From Amycolatopsis nalaikhensis (GTDB lineage: Bacteria > Actinomycetota > Actinomycetes > Mycobacteriales > Pseudonocardiaceae), in assembly GCF_030264295.1 (NCBI RefSeq), contig NZ_CP127173.1, forward strand, positions 7,757,501 through 7,821,500: 64,000 nt of DNA. The letters run 5' to 3'. Each line of letters opens with the position of its first letter. The first letter of the stretch is position 1. Positions 36,179 through 44,995 of the stretch are shown here, in pieces. The position numbers were made by a program, and so were the translations under genes. A model generated the notes under the pieces. It did no database searches. It had not been told where the DNA came from and saw only the letters and a program-made list of their open reading frames with translations.

Positions 36179-37736
36179 ACGTCATCGCGGCCCCCGCGGC
36201 CCCGATTTCGCGTTCGGGGCCGTCGAAGGGGTCGCGGTCGAGCACGACGAGGTCGGCGCGCGCGCCCGGCCGGATCGTGCCCGCGTCGTCGAAGTGACTC
36301 ACGTAGGCCGACCCGGCCGTGTACGCGGTGATCGCCGCGGCGAGGTCGATCCGCTGGTCCGGGAAGAACGGCGGGACGTCCTCGCCGTACGGGACCCGGT
36401 TGACCGCGACGTGGATGCCCTGCAGCGGGTCGGGGCTGCTCACCGGCCAGTCGCTGCCGGCCGCCAGCATGGCCCCGGACCGCAGCAGGGCGCCGAACGG
36501 GTACTGCCACGCCGCCCGTTCGGCGCCGAGGAAGGGGATGGTCAGCTCGTCCATCTGCGGCTCGTGCACAGCCCACAGCGGCTGCACGGTCGCCGTCGCG
36601 CCGAGCCGCCGGAACCGCGGGACGTCGTCCGGGTGCACCACCTGCACGTGCGCGAGGTGGTGCCGGTGATCCGACGGGCTGTTGGTGGCGCGCGCCGCGG
36701 CGACGGCGTCGAGCGCGTCCCGCACCGCCCGGTCGCCGAGCGCGTGGAAGTGCACCTGGAAGCCGTGCGCGTCCAGCAGCGTCACGTACTCGCGCAGCGC
36801 CACCGGATCGACGAAGCTCAGTCCACTGCGGCCGGTGCACCGGTACGGGCTGAGCAGCGCCGCGGTGTGGTTCTCGGCGACGCCGTCGAGCATGATCTTC
36901 ACGCTCTCGGCGCGGAAACCGCTGTCGCGCAACGAATCCCGGCGCGCCAGGAGGTCCGGGAGCTGGTCGGCGCCGCGGTCGCGGTCCCACCAGAGCGCGC
37001 CGGTGACCCGGGCGGTCAGCAGGCCACGCGCGGTGGCGTCGGCATAGGTGCCGGCGGGGTCGGGCATGCCGCCGTAGTCGCCGAGCAGCGGGTCCTGCCA
37101 GGCGGTGACGCCGAAGGAGTGCAGCAGCCGTTGCGCCCGCAGCAGCCCGGCGAACTTCTCGGCGTCGGTGACCGGCGGCAGCAGCCGCGTGACGAGGTCC
37201 ATCGCGCCTTCGTGCAGCACGCCGGTGGGGGAGCCGTCGGTGTCGCGCTCGATGCGGCCGTCGCTCGGGTCGGGGGTGGCGGCGGTGATCCCGGCGCGGG
37301 CGAGGGCGGCGCCGTTCAGCCAGGCGCCGTGGTGGTCGCGGTTGACGAGCACGACGGGCCGGTCCGCGACGACGTCGTCGAGCAGCCGCCGGTGCGGCAG
37401 GCCGCCCTCGAAGATCTCCATCGACCAGCCGCTGCCGACGAGCCAGCCCGAGCCCGGGTGCGCGGCGACGGCGTCGAGGCACTCCCGGACGGTGGTGGCA
37501 CCGGTGAGGTCGCAGCGGCCGAGTTCGATCCCGGCGCCGACGGCGTGGACGTGCGCGTCCTGGAACCCGGGCAGCAGCAGACGCCCGTCCAGGTCGACGA
37601 CCTCGGTCCGCGGCCCGATCACCGGACGCGGGTCATCCCCGACGGCGGAGATCCGGTCCCCGCGGACGGCGGCGAACCCGGCCGGGCGGCGACCGGTGTG
37701 CACGGGGCCACCGGTGAACACGAGGTCGGCGGGCAT
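36147..37736 (-). CDS. Amidohydrolase family 3 protein (YtcJ-like)
   Basis: The 529-residue protein shows the metal-dependent amidohydrolase-3 fold: beta-sandwich start LVFTGGPVHTG, metal motif PGFQDAHVHAVG, SESVKIM-type strand (ESVKIMLDG), HFHALGDRAV, HHLAHVQVVHP, and ML-AAGSDWPVSSPDP with the metal-binding Asp. It ends with GTIRPGARADLVVLDRDPF, closing the sandwich. Relatives hydrolyse amides, ureas or aryl compounds. Substrate unknown. Divergent from the endonuclease V-like gene, 50 bp away. Confidence 0.9.
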   Translation of the reverse strand: MPADLVFTGGPVHTGRRPAGFAAVRGDRISAVGDDPRPVIGPRTEVVDLDGRLLLPGFQDAHVHAVGAGIELGRCDLTGATTVRECLDAVAAHPGSGWLVGSGWSMEIFEGGLPHRRLLDDVVADRPVVLVNRDHHGAWLNGAALARAGITAATPDPSDGRIERDTDGSPTGVLHEGAMDLVTRLLPPVTDAEKFAGLLRAQRLLHSFGVTAWQDPLLGDYGGMPDPAGTYADATARGLLTARVTGALWWDRDRGADQLPDLLARRDSLRDSGFRAESVKIMLDGVAENHTAALLSPYRCTGRSGLSFVDPVALREYVTLLDAHGFQVHFHALGDRAVRDALDAVAAARATNSPSDHRHHLAHVQVVHPDDVPRFRRLGATATVQPLWAVHEPQMDELTIPFLGAERAAWQYPFGALLRSGAMLAAGSDWPVSSPDPLQGIHVAVNRVPYGEDVPPFFPDQRIDLAAAITAYTAGSAYVSHFDDAGTIRPGARADLVVLDRDPFDGPEREIGAAGAAMTFTGGRCVHER

Positions 37737-37786
37737 GGAGCCGATCTTCCCGCATCACCGCGGTGCCGCGGGGGTACCCGGCCCGG

Positions 37787-38263
37787 ATGCAGACGTTCCT
37801 CCCGTGCGCGGAATTCACGGCCAGCGCCCGGACGCTCGACCGGCGCCGGCTCGGCAAGCAGCGCGTGGAGGCGCTGCAGGTGCTGCGGGCGCTGGTGGTG
37901 CCGGGCTACGGCTGGCGCCATCACCCGGCGGCGAAGATGTGGACGGGGTACGAGGAGGCCCTGACCCGCTACGGCCTCGAGGTGTGCGCGGTGTGGTGTG
38001 CCTCGGGCGGGGCGGACACGTGCGCGGTGAAGCTCGTGGACGAGTACGCGGGCTCTTTCGGCGGGCGAGGCGTGCGGACGCAGGCGGAGCTCGTGGCCTC
38101 GGGGGAGGTGCCGCCGTGGCTCGGGGACGAGGCTTTGCACCGGAGCCACCAGTCGGCGCTGGTGCGGAAGGATCCCGACCACTATGGGGCGCAGTTCCCG
38201 GGGGTACCGCCCGATCTGCCGTATGTGTGGCCGCCCTCGGATCGGCCGTGTCGGGTGGCCTGA
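37787..38263 (+). CDS. MSMEG_6728-type pyrimidine-dimer DNA glycosylase-like protein
   Basis: The 158-residue protein begins MQTFLPCAEFTASARTLD and continues RRLGKQRVEALQVLRAL, HHPAAKMWTGYEEAL and the C-terminal LHRSHQSALVRKDPDHYG. This matches actinobacterial relatives of phage T4 endonuclease V. The short N-terminus is significant because T4 endonuclease V uses its processed N-terminal residue as nucleophile; hence the ATG at 37787 is chosen over upstream in-frame codons. DNA-repair activity is a family inference. No obvious operon partner. Confidence 0.85.
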   Translation: MQTFLPCAEFTASARTLDRRRLGKQRVEALQVLRALVVPGYGWRHHPAAKMWTGYEEALTRYGLEVCAVWCASGGADTCAVKLVDEYAGSFGGRGVRTQAELVASGEVPPWLGDEALHRSHQSALVRKDPDHYGAQFPGVPPDLPYVWPPSDRPCRVA

Positions 38264-38469
38264 GGTGGTGGGGCCGCCTTCGCGGCGGCGACCCTGGCTC
38301 GCCTGCCCGCCTCGGCGCGGTTGAATCGCCCACGCCGCCCATCCCCGGCGAGGCCCGCCCTAGCCGCCAGGCCCCGCCCGCCCACCTCCCCGCACACCTG
38401 CGGCAAAAACCGCACCGGACCTGCGGCTCCACTGGTCCGCCCGCACACCACACCCCGACCAACGGCGGA

Positions 38470-38496
38470 TTTACAACGTTGTACCAACGATGTAAA
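38470..38496. promoter_or_regulatory. LacI-type operator upstream of the glutaminase-like gene
   Basis: TTTACAACGTTG (38470-38481) and CAACGATGTAAA (38485-38496) form an inverted repeat with one mismatch around a TAC centre. Nested within the left part is the perfect palindrome ACAACGTTGT (CG-centred, typical of LacI-family operators in actinobacteria). Ends 36 bp before the start codon, a repression position. Confidence 0.55.
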
Positions 38497-38532
38497 AAAG
38501 GCCCACGCGCACACCCGTGGAAGGGGCCACCG

Positions 38533-41064
38533 ATGTCCTCCCGAGAACGCGATCACCTCACCCGCCGCGACCTCCTCCGCCTCGCCGGAGGCACCGCCGC
38601 CGCCATCTCCGCCGCTCTCTGGCTGCCCGGGTCCGCCTCCGCCGGGACCTTCAGCCCGCTCCGGCCGCCCGCCACCCCGCTCGTCGTCCGCTCTCCCTAC
38701 CTCTCCACCTGGCAGGCCGCCGACAACCTCACCGGTACCTGGTCGAGCTTCTGGACCGGCCACACCACCGCCCTCTGCGGCATCGCCCGCATCGACGGCG
38801 CCGCCTACCTCTTCGCCGGGGCGCCCGGCAGTCCCGCCCTCACCCCGATGACGCAGGTCAGCCTGCAGGTCACCGGCACGCGCTCGACCTACGTCCTCAC
38901 CGCCGGCGGCGTGAACCTCACCGTCACGTTCTTCTCGCCCGTCGACCCGGCGAACCTGCAACGCCAGTGCGTCCCCTTCGGCTACGTCACCCTCCAGGCC
39001 GCCAGCGCCGACGGCCGCGCGCACGCCGTCGACCTGCACTTCGACACCTCCGCCGAGTGGGTGCACGGCAACACCGCCACCCCCGTCACCTGGACGCGGC
39101 AGCAGTCCGGCGGTTACACCCTCCTCAGCTGCACCCCCGCGAGCCCCGGTGTGCTGCAGGAGAACGGCGACCAGGCCAGCTGGGGCTCGCTCGTGCTCGC
39201 CGCGCCGACGTCCGGCACCACCTGGCAGATCGGCCAGGACACCGTCGTGCGCGCCGCGTCGGCGAGCCAGGGCGTCCTGAACAACACCAGCGACTCCGCC
39301 CAGCCGCGCGCCATCAACGACCGCTGGCCCGTCCTCGCCTTCAACCGGAACCTCGGCACCATCGCGGCCGGGGGTTCGTCGAGCCCGTTCACGCTCTCGA
39401 TCGGGCACGTCCGCACCCCCGCCGTCCGGTACCTCGGCACTCCGCTGAACCCCTGGTGGACGCACTACTGGGGCAGCTGGCCGGACATGGCCGTCTGGTT
39501 CGCGAACGACTACGCCGCCGCGCTGGCCGCCGCGACCGCGATCGACCAGCGGCTGCACGACGACGCCGTCGCCGCCGCCGGGGGCGGGAGCACCGGTGAG
39601 CACTACGCCGGGATCTGCGCGCTCGCCCTGCGCCAGGCCTTCGGCGGCACCGAACTGGTCGACCGCGGTGGCGCGCCCTGGGCGTTCCTCAAGGAGATCT
39701 CCTCCAACGGCAACATGTCCACTGTGGACGTCACTTACCCGGCGTTCCCCGCCTACCTGTACCTGTCGCCCGCCTACCTGCGGCTGCTGCTGGAACCGCT
39801 GCTCGACTACGCCGAGCGCGGCGGCTGGCCGATGCAGTTCGCCGAGCACGACCTCGGCACCCACTACCCGGACGCCACCGGCCACAACGACGGCAACGAA
39901 GAAAGCATGCCTGTCGAGGAATCGGCGAACCTGCTGATCATGGCCGCCGCGCTCGTGCAGCGGCTGCCGTCGGCCGAGGCGAGCGCCTTCGCCACCACCC
40001 ACTACCGGATCCTGCGCCAGTGGGCCGAATACCTCATCGGCACCACCCTGGACCCGGGCTACCAGAACCAGACCGACGACTTCACCGGGTTCATCGCGCA
40101 CAGCGCCAACCTCGCGCTGAAGGGCATCATCGGCGTCGGCGCGATGGGGATCATCGCCACCGCGGTCGGCAACACCGCCGATGCCCAGCGCTACCGGTCG
40201 ACGTCCCGCGCCTACGTCAGCCAGTGGGTGACCCTCGCCGACGACGGGCAGCACCTGCGGCTCGCCTACGACCAGCCCGGCACCTGGAGCCTCAAGTACA
40301 ACGGGTTCGCCGACCGCGTCCTCGGCCTCGACCTGGTCCCGCTCGGCGTCGCGGCGCGGGAGGCGGCCTGGTACCAGTCGCGGGCCGGCGCGCACGGCGT
40401 CCTGCTCGACCCGCGCAACAACTACACGAAGGCCGACTGGGAGCTGTGGACCGCGGCGTGGCTCACCGACCAGCCGAATATCCGCACCACGCTGGTCGAG
40501 GGCGTCTACAGCTTCGCGAACACCACGCCGCAGCGCGTGCCGTTCAGCGACTGGTACGTCGTCGCCGACGCCACCCAGCGCGGCTTCCAGGCCCGCCCGG
40601 TCGCCGGCGGCTACCTGGCCCTGCTGACCCGCCCGGCCGCGTCGACGACCGTCTGGCGCAAGCTGCAGAACCAGCGCTCGGGCAAGGTGCTCGCCGTGTC
40701 GAACATGTCGCTGGCCGACAGCGCCGAGGTCACGCAGTGGGCGGACAACGGCACCGCCGACCACCTCTGGGCCGTGGCCGACAACGGCGACGGCACCGTC
40801 CGGATCGTCAACCGCAACAGCGGCAAGGTGCTCGCGGTGCACGACCAGAGCCTCGACAACGGCGCCCACGTCCAGCAGTACCGCGACAACGGCACACCGG
40901 ACCACAACTGGCGGATCGTCGACGCCGGCGGCGGCTGGTCGAAGCTGGTCAACGTCCGCAGCGGCAAGGTCATGGCCGTCGACCAGCAGTCCACGGCGGA
41001 CGGCGCGCAGGTGACCCAGTGGGACGACAACGGCACTCCCGACCACCTCTGGCGGTTCGTCTGA
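38533..41064 (+). CDS. Tat-exported glutaminase A-like protein (DUF5127/DUF4965 type) with C-terminal ricin-type lectin
   Basis: The 843-residue precursor has a twin-arginine signal (TRRDLLRLAGG then a hydrophobic stretch ending ASAGT, about 1-38). The body matches the fungal/bacterial glutaminase A-type architecture: an N-terminal beta-rich domain (DUF5127-like) and a helical-barrel domain with HYAGICALALRQAFGG, YPAFPAYLYLSPAYL, HDLGTHYPDATGHNDG and MPVEESANLLIMAAAL. Residues about 705-843 are a RICIN-type beta-trefoil of three repeats (SGKVLAV...DNGT.DH.W). The lectin suggests binding to polysaccharide. ATG 38533 follows AAGGGG. Enzymatic substrate (glutamine versus carbohydrate) is uncertain. 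Confidence 0.88.
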   Translation: MSSRERDHLTRRDLLRLAGGTAAAISAALWLPGSASAGTFSPLRPPATPLVVRSPYLSTWQAADNLTGTWSSFWTGHTTALCGIARIDGAAYLFAGAPGSPALTPMTQVSLQVTGTRSTYVLTAGGVNLTVTFFSPVDPANLQRQCVPFGYVTLQAASADGRAHAVDLHFDTSAEWVHGNTATPVTWTRQQSGGYTLLSCTPASPGVLQENGDQASWGSLVLAAPTSGTTWQIGQDTVVRAASASQGVLNNTSDSAQPRAINDRWPVLAFNRNLGTIAAGGSSSPFTLSIGHVRTPAVRYLGTPLNPWWTHYWGSWPDMAVWFANDYAAALAAATAIDQRLHDDAVAAAGGGSTGEHYAGICALALRQAFGGTELVDRGGAPWAFLKEISSNGNMSTVDVTYPAFPAYLYLSPAYLRLLLEPLLDYAERGGWPMQFAEHDLGTHYPDATGHNDGNEESMPVEESANLLIMAAALVQRLPSAEASAFATTHYRILRQWAEYLIGTTLDPGYQNQTDDFTGFIAHSANLALKGIIGVGAMGIIATAVGNTADAQRYRSTSRAYVSQWVTLADDGQHLRLAYDQPGTWSLKYNGFADRVLGLDLVPLGVAAREAAWYQSRAGAHGVLLDPRNNYTKADWELWTAAWLTDQPNIRTTLVEGVYSFANTTPQRVPFSDWYVVADATQRGFQARPVAGGYLALLTRPAASTTVWRKLQNQRSGKVLAVSNMSLADSAEVTQWADNGTADHLWAVADNGDGTVRIVNRNSGKVLAVHDQSLDNGAHVQQYRDNGTPDHNWRIVDAGGGWSKLVNVRSGKVMAVDQQSTADGAQVTQWDDNGTPDHLWRFV

Positions 41065-41086
41065 CGCCGTTTGCGACACTGGCGCC

Positions 41087-42226
41087 GTGTGCGCCGACCC
41101 CATCCGCCGGTTCCTCGACGAGCGGAACCCGCCGACCCCGTGCCTGGTCGTCGACACCGACGTCGTCGCGGCCCGGGCGCGCGAGTTCCGCTCGGCGTTC
41201 CCCGGCGCGCTGATCCGCTACGCCGTCAAGGCCAACCCGGCGCCCCCGGTGCTCGACGCGCTGGTGGCGGCCGGGATCGGCTTCGACGTCGCCGGGCCCG
41301 CGGAGCTCGCGCTGTGCCTCGAGCGCGGCGCGGACCCGGCCGACCTCGCGTACGGCAACCCGATCAAGAAGCCCCGCGACATCGCCTACGCCTTCGAGCG
41401 CGGCGTCCGGGAGTTCACCTCCGACGCGCCCGGCGACGTCGACCACCTGGGCCGGTACGCGCCCGGCTCGGCCGTGTCGATCCGCGTCGTGCTCGACGCG
41501 CCCGACTCGGTGACGCCGTTCGGCCGGAAGTTCGGCTGCGACCCGGCCGAGGCGTTCGACCTCGTGCTGCGCGCCGCGGCGCTCGGGCTGCGGCCCGGCC
41601 TCGCGTTCCACGTCGGGTCGCAGCAGCCGGACGTCAGCGCGTGGGAGATCGGGATCGCGACCGCGGCGAAGTTGTTCGAAGAAGCCGCTGCGCAGGGCGT
41701 CGAGATGACGCGGCTGAACCTCGGCGGCGGCTTCGCGACGACCCACCGGGTTCCGGTGCCGTCGCTGGACGCCTACGCGGCGACGATCGCGTCGGCCCTC
41801 GAGACGCACTTCCCGGCGAACCCGCCCGAGCTGCTGCTGGAGCCGGGCCGCGTGCTCGTCGCCGACGCGGGACTGCTGCGCACCGAGGTCGTGCTGGTCG
41901 CGCACCGGAGCGGGCGGCGGTGGGTGTACCTCGACATCGGCCGCTACAACGGGCTCGCCGAGGCCGAGAACGAGGCGATCGCCTACCGGTTCGAGCCGGT
42001 CGGCGCGGCCGGACCGGCCGGGCCCGTGGTGCTCGCCGGGCCGACCTGCGACGGCGACGACGTCCTCTACCAGCGGACGCCGTACGAGCTGCCGCTGTCG
42101 CTGCGCACGGGCGACCGCGTCGACCTGCCCGGCACCGGCGCGTACACCGCGAGCTACGCGTCGGTCGGGTTCAACGGCATCGAGCCGCTGCGCACGTACT
42201 GCGTCGGGCGGTGGGGCGATGTCTGA
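41087..42226 (+). CDS. Fold-type III PLP decarboxylase (ornithine/lysine decarboxylase-like)
   Basis: The 379-residue protein is an alanine-racemase-fold decarboxylase: PLP lysine in RYAVKANP (Lys48), FHVGSQ, LNLGGGF, EPGR for the PLP phosphate, and GPTCDGDD with the active-site Cys near residue 321. This is the eukaryotic-type ornithine decarboxylase/DAP decarboxylase group. Context (speD and speE directly downstream, overlapping by 8 bp) argues that it makes the diamine, putrescine or cadaverine, for spermidine synthesis. GTG start at 41087, 22 bp after the previous stop. Confidence 0.9.
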   Translation: MCADPIRRFLDERNPPTPCLVVDTDVVAARAREFRSAFPGALIRYAVKANPAPPVLDALVAAGIGFDVAGPAELALCLERGADPADLAYGNPIKKPRDIAYAFERGVREFTSDAPGDVDHLGRYAPGSAVSIRVVLDAPDSVTPFGRKFGCDPAEAFDLVLRAAALGLRPGLAFHVGSQQPDVSAWEIGIATAAKLFEEAAAQGVEMTRLNLGGGFATTHRVPVPSLDAYAATIASALETHFPANPPELLLEPGRVLVADAGLLRTEVVLVAHRSGRRWVYLDIGRYNGLAEAENEAIAYRFEPVGAAGPAGPVVLAGPTCDGDDVLYQRTPYELPLSLRTGDRVDLPGTGAYTASYASVGFNGIEPLRTYCVGRWGDV

Positions 42227-42578
42227 GGTCGGCCGGTTCACCGGGCGCCACGTCCTGGCCGAGCTGCACGGCGTCGACCCGGGCCTGCTCGACGACGCCG
42301 CGCGGCTGGGCGAGCTGCTCCGGGCGGCGGTGACGGAGGCGGGCGCGACGGTCGTCGACGTCGTGGCCAAGCGGTTCGCGCCGCAGGGCGCCACCGTGAT
42401 CGCACTGCTGGCCGAGTCGCACGCGTCGGTGCACACCTACCCCGAGCACGGCTCGCTGTTCGCCGACGTGTTCACCTGCGGCGAGCGCGCCGATCCCGAG
42501 CACGCGCTGCGGTTGCTGGCGAAGTCGCTGGACGCCGCTTCGGTCCACCTGTCCGTCCTCCACCGGGGAGAACGCTGA
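42219..42578 (+). CDS. speD: S-adenosylmethionine decarboxylase proenzyme (prokaryotic class 1B)
   Basis: The 119-residue protein has the autocleavage site at Glu66-Ser67 in LLAESHASVHTYPEHG; cleavage turns the Ser into a pyruvoyl cofactor. The rest (HVLAELHGVD, CGERADPEHAL) fits the short dimeric bacterial form. It provides decarboxylated AdoMet, the aminopropyl donor for the next gene's product. It overlaps the decarboxylase by 8 bp, and its TGA shares one base with the speE ATG. Confidence 0.93.
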   Translation: MSEVGRFTGRHVLAELHGVDPGLLDDAARLGELLRAAVTEAGATVVDVVAKRFAPQGATVIALLAESHASVHTYPEHGSLFADVFTCGERADPEHALRLLAKSLDAASVHLSVLHRGER

Positions 42579-43441
42579 TGCCCGTCATCCACGAACCGGT
42601 CGGCCCCGGCCTCACCCGCGCGTGGGAGGTCGGCGACGTCCGCTACCACGCCCGCACGCCGTACCAGGAGGTGCTCATCGGCGAGACGGCGCAGGGGGTT
42701 TCCCTCTTCTGCGACGGCGAGCGCCAGAGCACCGAAGCGAGTCAGCTGGTGTACCACGAGGCGTTGATGGTGCCCGCGCTGCTGCTGGCCGAGCGGGTCC
42801 GGCGGGTGCTGATCATCGGGTCGAGCGAGGGCGTCGCCTCGGAACTGGCGGTCGCGCACGGCGCGTCGCACGTGGACCACGTCGACATCGACGAGCAGGC
42901 GGTCCGCGCCTGCGCCGAACACCTGCCCTACGGCTACACGACCGCGGACCTCGACCGGGCCACGAACGGCGACGGCCCGGTGCGGGTGTCCTTTGCGGAC
43001 GGCTGGGCGTTCCTGGCCGCGGCGCCCGCCGGGAGCTACGACGTCGTCGTGATCGACCTGCCGGACGAGAACGCCGACCCGGACGCGCAGCACAACCGCT
43101 TGTACGGCACGGACTTCCTGCGCCGCTGCGCGCGTCTGCTGGCCCCGGGCGGGGTGGTGACCTGCCAGGCGGGCTGCCCGACGTTGTGGCGCAACGAAAC
43201 GCTGCTGGCTTCGTGGCGGCGGTTCCGCGAAGTGTTCGGGACGGTGCTGTACTTCGGGTCCGACGAGCACGAATGGGCGTTCCTGTCCGGCCGCACCGAC
43301 CACGTCGCCGACCCGGGACCGCTGGTGGCGCGCCGGTTCGCGGAACGGGGGAGCGGCGCGGTCACCCTGGACGCCGAAGCGCTGCTCGGCGGCTCGACAC
43401 CGCCGTTCTCGCTGCGCCACGATACTGGTTCAGACCAGTAG
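42578..43441 (+). CDS. speE: Spermidine synthase (polyamine aminopropyltransferase)
   Basis: The 287-residue protein shows the spermidine synthase fold: YQEVLIGETAQGVSLFCDGERQST, YHEALMVPALL, the Rossmann motif VLIIGSSEGV (GGG replaced by GSS), VDIDEQAVRAC and DVVVIDLPDEN. The usual gatekeeper D-x-x-D-P is here DLPDEN, a slight departure. It transfers aminopropyl from decarboxylated AdoMet to a diamine. Third gene of a compact polyamine operon. A DasR-like palindrome overlaps its last codons. Confidence 0.9.
   Translation: MPVIHEPVGPGLTRAWEVGDVRYHARTPYQEVLIGETAQGVSLFCDGERQSTEASQLVYHEALMVPALLLAERVRRVLIIGSSEGVASELAVAHGASHVDHVDIDEQAVRACAEHLPYGYTTADLDRATNGDGPVRVSFADGWAFLAAAPAGSYDVVVIDLPDENADPDAQHNRLYGTDFLRRCARLLAPGGVVTCQAGCPTLWRNETLLASWRRFREVFGTVLYFGSDEHEWAFLSGRTDHVADPGPLVARRFAERGSGAVTLDAEALLGGSTPPFSLRHDTGSDQ
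43423..43440. promoter_or_regulatory. DasR-like (dre) site at the end of speE, upstream of the DUF4360 gene
   Basis: TACTGGT and ACCAGTA flank TCAG. The inner 16 bases differ from the DasR consensus ACTGGTCTAGACCAGT only at the two central pyrimidine positions. DasR is the GlcNAc-responsive GntR/HutC regulator of chitin use in Streptomyces. The site is about 186 bp upstream of the secreted DUF4360 protein. Confidence 0.5.
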
Positions 43442-43462
43442 GGTCTTCGATTCTTCGAATAC

Positions 43463-43475
43463 TTCAACTGTTGAA
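43463..43475. promoter_or_regulatory. 13-bp palindrome in the DUF4360 promoter region
   Basis: TTCAAC-T-GTTGAA is a perfect palindrome 150 bp upstream of the DUF4360 start, following AT-rich sequence. It may be a second operator. Confidence 0.3.
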
Positions 43476-43625
43476 ACCTGAAATGGCGTGAAATGGATTT
43501 CCCGCACGCCGGGTGGCGGTGTTACTCCGTTCAGTGGCCGTCGAAAACGTGGTGCCCGCGCTACGATCCGTTCCGCGCGCGATCATTCTCAGCAAAAGGC
43601 ACCGTGGCCCATTTGGAGGAGTGTC

Positions 43626-44252
43626 ATGCTCGGTATCCTGGTCGTCGCCGGAATGGTTCTGTCCGCCCTCGCCGCGCCCGTCGATTCCCCGGCGGAATCG
43701 GCTCCGGCCGGAAAGATCACGCTCGACATCAAGACCATCAACGGGTCCGGCTGCCCGGCGGGCACGGCCACCGCGTCGGCCGACGTCGCGTCCGACAACA
43801 CGTCGTTCACGGTGCACTACACGAACTTCACGGCCAAGGCGGGTGGCGGCGCCTCGGCTCTCGACGCGCGGAAGAACTGCCAGATCAACGTGCTCGTCCA
43901 CGTCCCGCAGGGGTTCACGTACGCGATCGCACGGGCCGACTACCGCGGCTTCGCGCACATCGAGAGCGGAGCGAGCGCGCTCGAGCAGGCCAACTACTAC
44001 TTCACCGGGACGGCGCCGACCGCCCGCGTGCGGCACACGTTCCCCGGCCCGTTCCACGGCGTGTGGCGGGCGAGCGACACGACCGAAGTCGCGGAACTGG
44101 TGTTCGCGCCGTGCGGCGAGGACCGCAACCTGAACATCAACGCGGAACTGCGCGCCGACGCCGGATCCTCGGGCGGCGCGAGTTACATCGAAATGGATTC
44201 CGAACACGCGAGCGTGGACACGATTTACCACTTCGCGTGGAAGACCTGCTGA
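43626..44252 (+). CDS. Secreted DUF4360 protein
   Basis: The 208-residue precursor has a signal peptide (MLGILVVAGMVLSALAAP). It then has the DUF4360 pattern: ITLDIKTINGSGCPAGTA, DNTSFTVHYTNF, RKNCQINVLVHVPQGFTYA, and later LVFAPCGEDRNLNINAELR. Four conserved Cys are likely disulfide-bonded. Function unknown; the family consists of secreted proteins of fungi and actinobacteria. ATG 43626 has GGAGG at 43615-43619; upstream in-frame codons lack a ribosome site and would bury the signal peptide. Confidence 0.88.
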   Translation: MLGILVVAGMVLSALAAPVDSPAESAPAGKITLDIKTINGSGCPAGTATASADVASDNTSFTVHYTNFTAKAGGGASALDARKNCQINVLVHVPQGFTYAIARADYRGFAHIESGASALEQANYYFTGTAPTARVRHTFPGPFHGVWRASDTTEVAELVFAPCGEDRNLNINAELRADAGSSGGASYIEMDSEHASVDTIYHFAWKTC

Positions 44253-44284
44253 ACCGGGCCACCCGCCCGGCCAGGCGTGCGCTG

Positions 44285-44325
44285 AAGGGCCCTTTCCTCC
44301 CGTCAGATGCGAGGAACGGGCCCTT
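44285..44325. repeat. GGGCCC-centred inverted repeat downstream of the DUF4360 gene
   Basis: Arms 44285-44299 and 44311-44325 pair over 15 positions with one mismatch around an 11-base loop. A third, degenerate copy of the arm (GATGCGATGAACGTCCCCTTC) follows at 44335-44355. The structure could terminate transcription; the partial repetition suggests an intergenic repeat family distinct from those at 3.0 and 22.7 kb. Confidence 0.6.
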
Positions 44326-44541
44326 CACCGCGTCGGATGCGATGAACGTCCCCTTCAGCCCGCCCGGCCCGCGGAGTCGTCAGCGTGCCTCGCTCACCGG
44401 CCTCGGACTTTCGGGCTTCGCGGCGGACAGCGGCGTGCATCGTCGCTCGAACCGCTCCATCAGCACGGTTGCGATCAGGAGGGCCACTGGGGTGCTCACC
44501 GCGATCCACATGTTCACAGACCTACCCAGCCCCGCCCGGTC

Positions 44542-44970
44542 TCAACCGCTCGCGGACAACCGGGTGATCAGCTCCAGCAGCCCGGCGCGGAACGCGGAGT
44601 CATCGCCGAGCACGCCGAGCAGGGCGGGTTCGGCCCGCACCGCCCGTTCGTGGACCGCCTTGCCGTGCGGGGTCAACCGGGTCAGGTGACGGCGCGCGTC
44701 GGCCGGGTCCGGCGTCCGGGTGACGAACCCCGCCTTCGCGAGCCGGTCGAGGGTGCGGCTCATCGTCTGGTCGGTCACCTGGCAGCGCTGGGCGAGCGTC
44801 CGCTGGGGGAGCGGCCCGTCGCCCAGCGTGTGCAGCGCGATCAGCCCCGCGTGGGTGAGCCCGAGGTCGGCGAGCACGGTCACCCAGCGCTGCTCCACCA
44901 GCCGGGCAGCCACGGAGAGCAACCGGCCCGTCGGCCACGTGCTCAGATCGGGTTCGGGGGATGTGCTCAC
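44542..44970 (-). CDS. MarR-family transcriptional regulator of the adjacent MMPL exporter
   Basis: The 142-residue protein is a typical MarR: GLTHAGLIALHTLGDG, RTLAQRCQVTDQTMSRTLDRL recognition helix and wing TRTPDPADARRH. GTG 44970 follows CGGAG. It is divergent from the MMPL gene with an 18-bp perfect palindrome between the two starts (44996-45013), a standard autoregulated repressor-efflux arrangement. Ligand unknown. Confidence 0.9.
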   Translation of the reverse strand: MSTSPEPDLSTWPTGRLLSVAARLVEQRWVTVLADLGLTHAGLIALHTLGDGPLPQRTLAQRCQVTDQTMSRTLDRLAKAGFVTRTPDPADARRHLTRLTPHGKAVHERAVRAEPALLGVLGDDSAFRAGLLELITRLSASG

Positions 44971-44995
44971 CGTCACTCCGGGTCGTCGTGCAGAA

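Noticed and set aside
37105..38532. N-terminal extension of the glutaminase-like frame
   Set aside because: Runs antisense to the amidohydrolase and through the operator; the Tat signal fixes the start at 38533.
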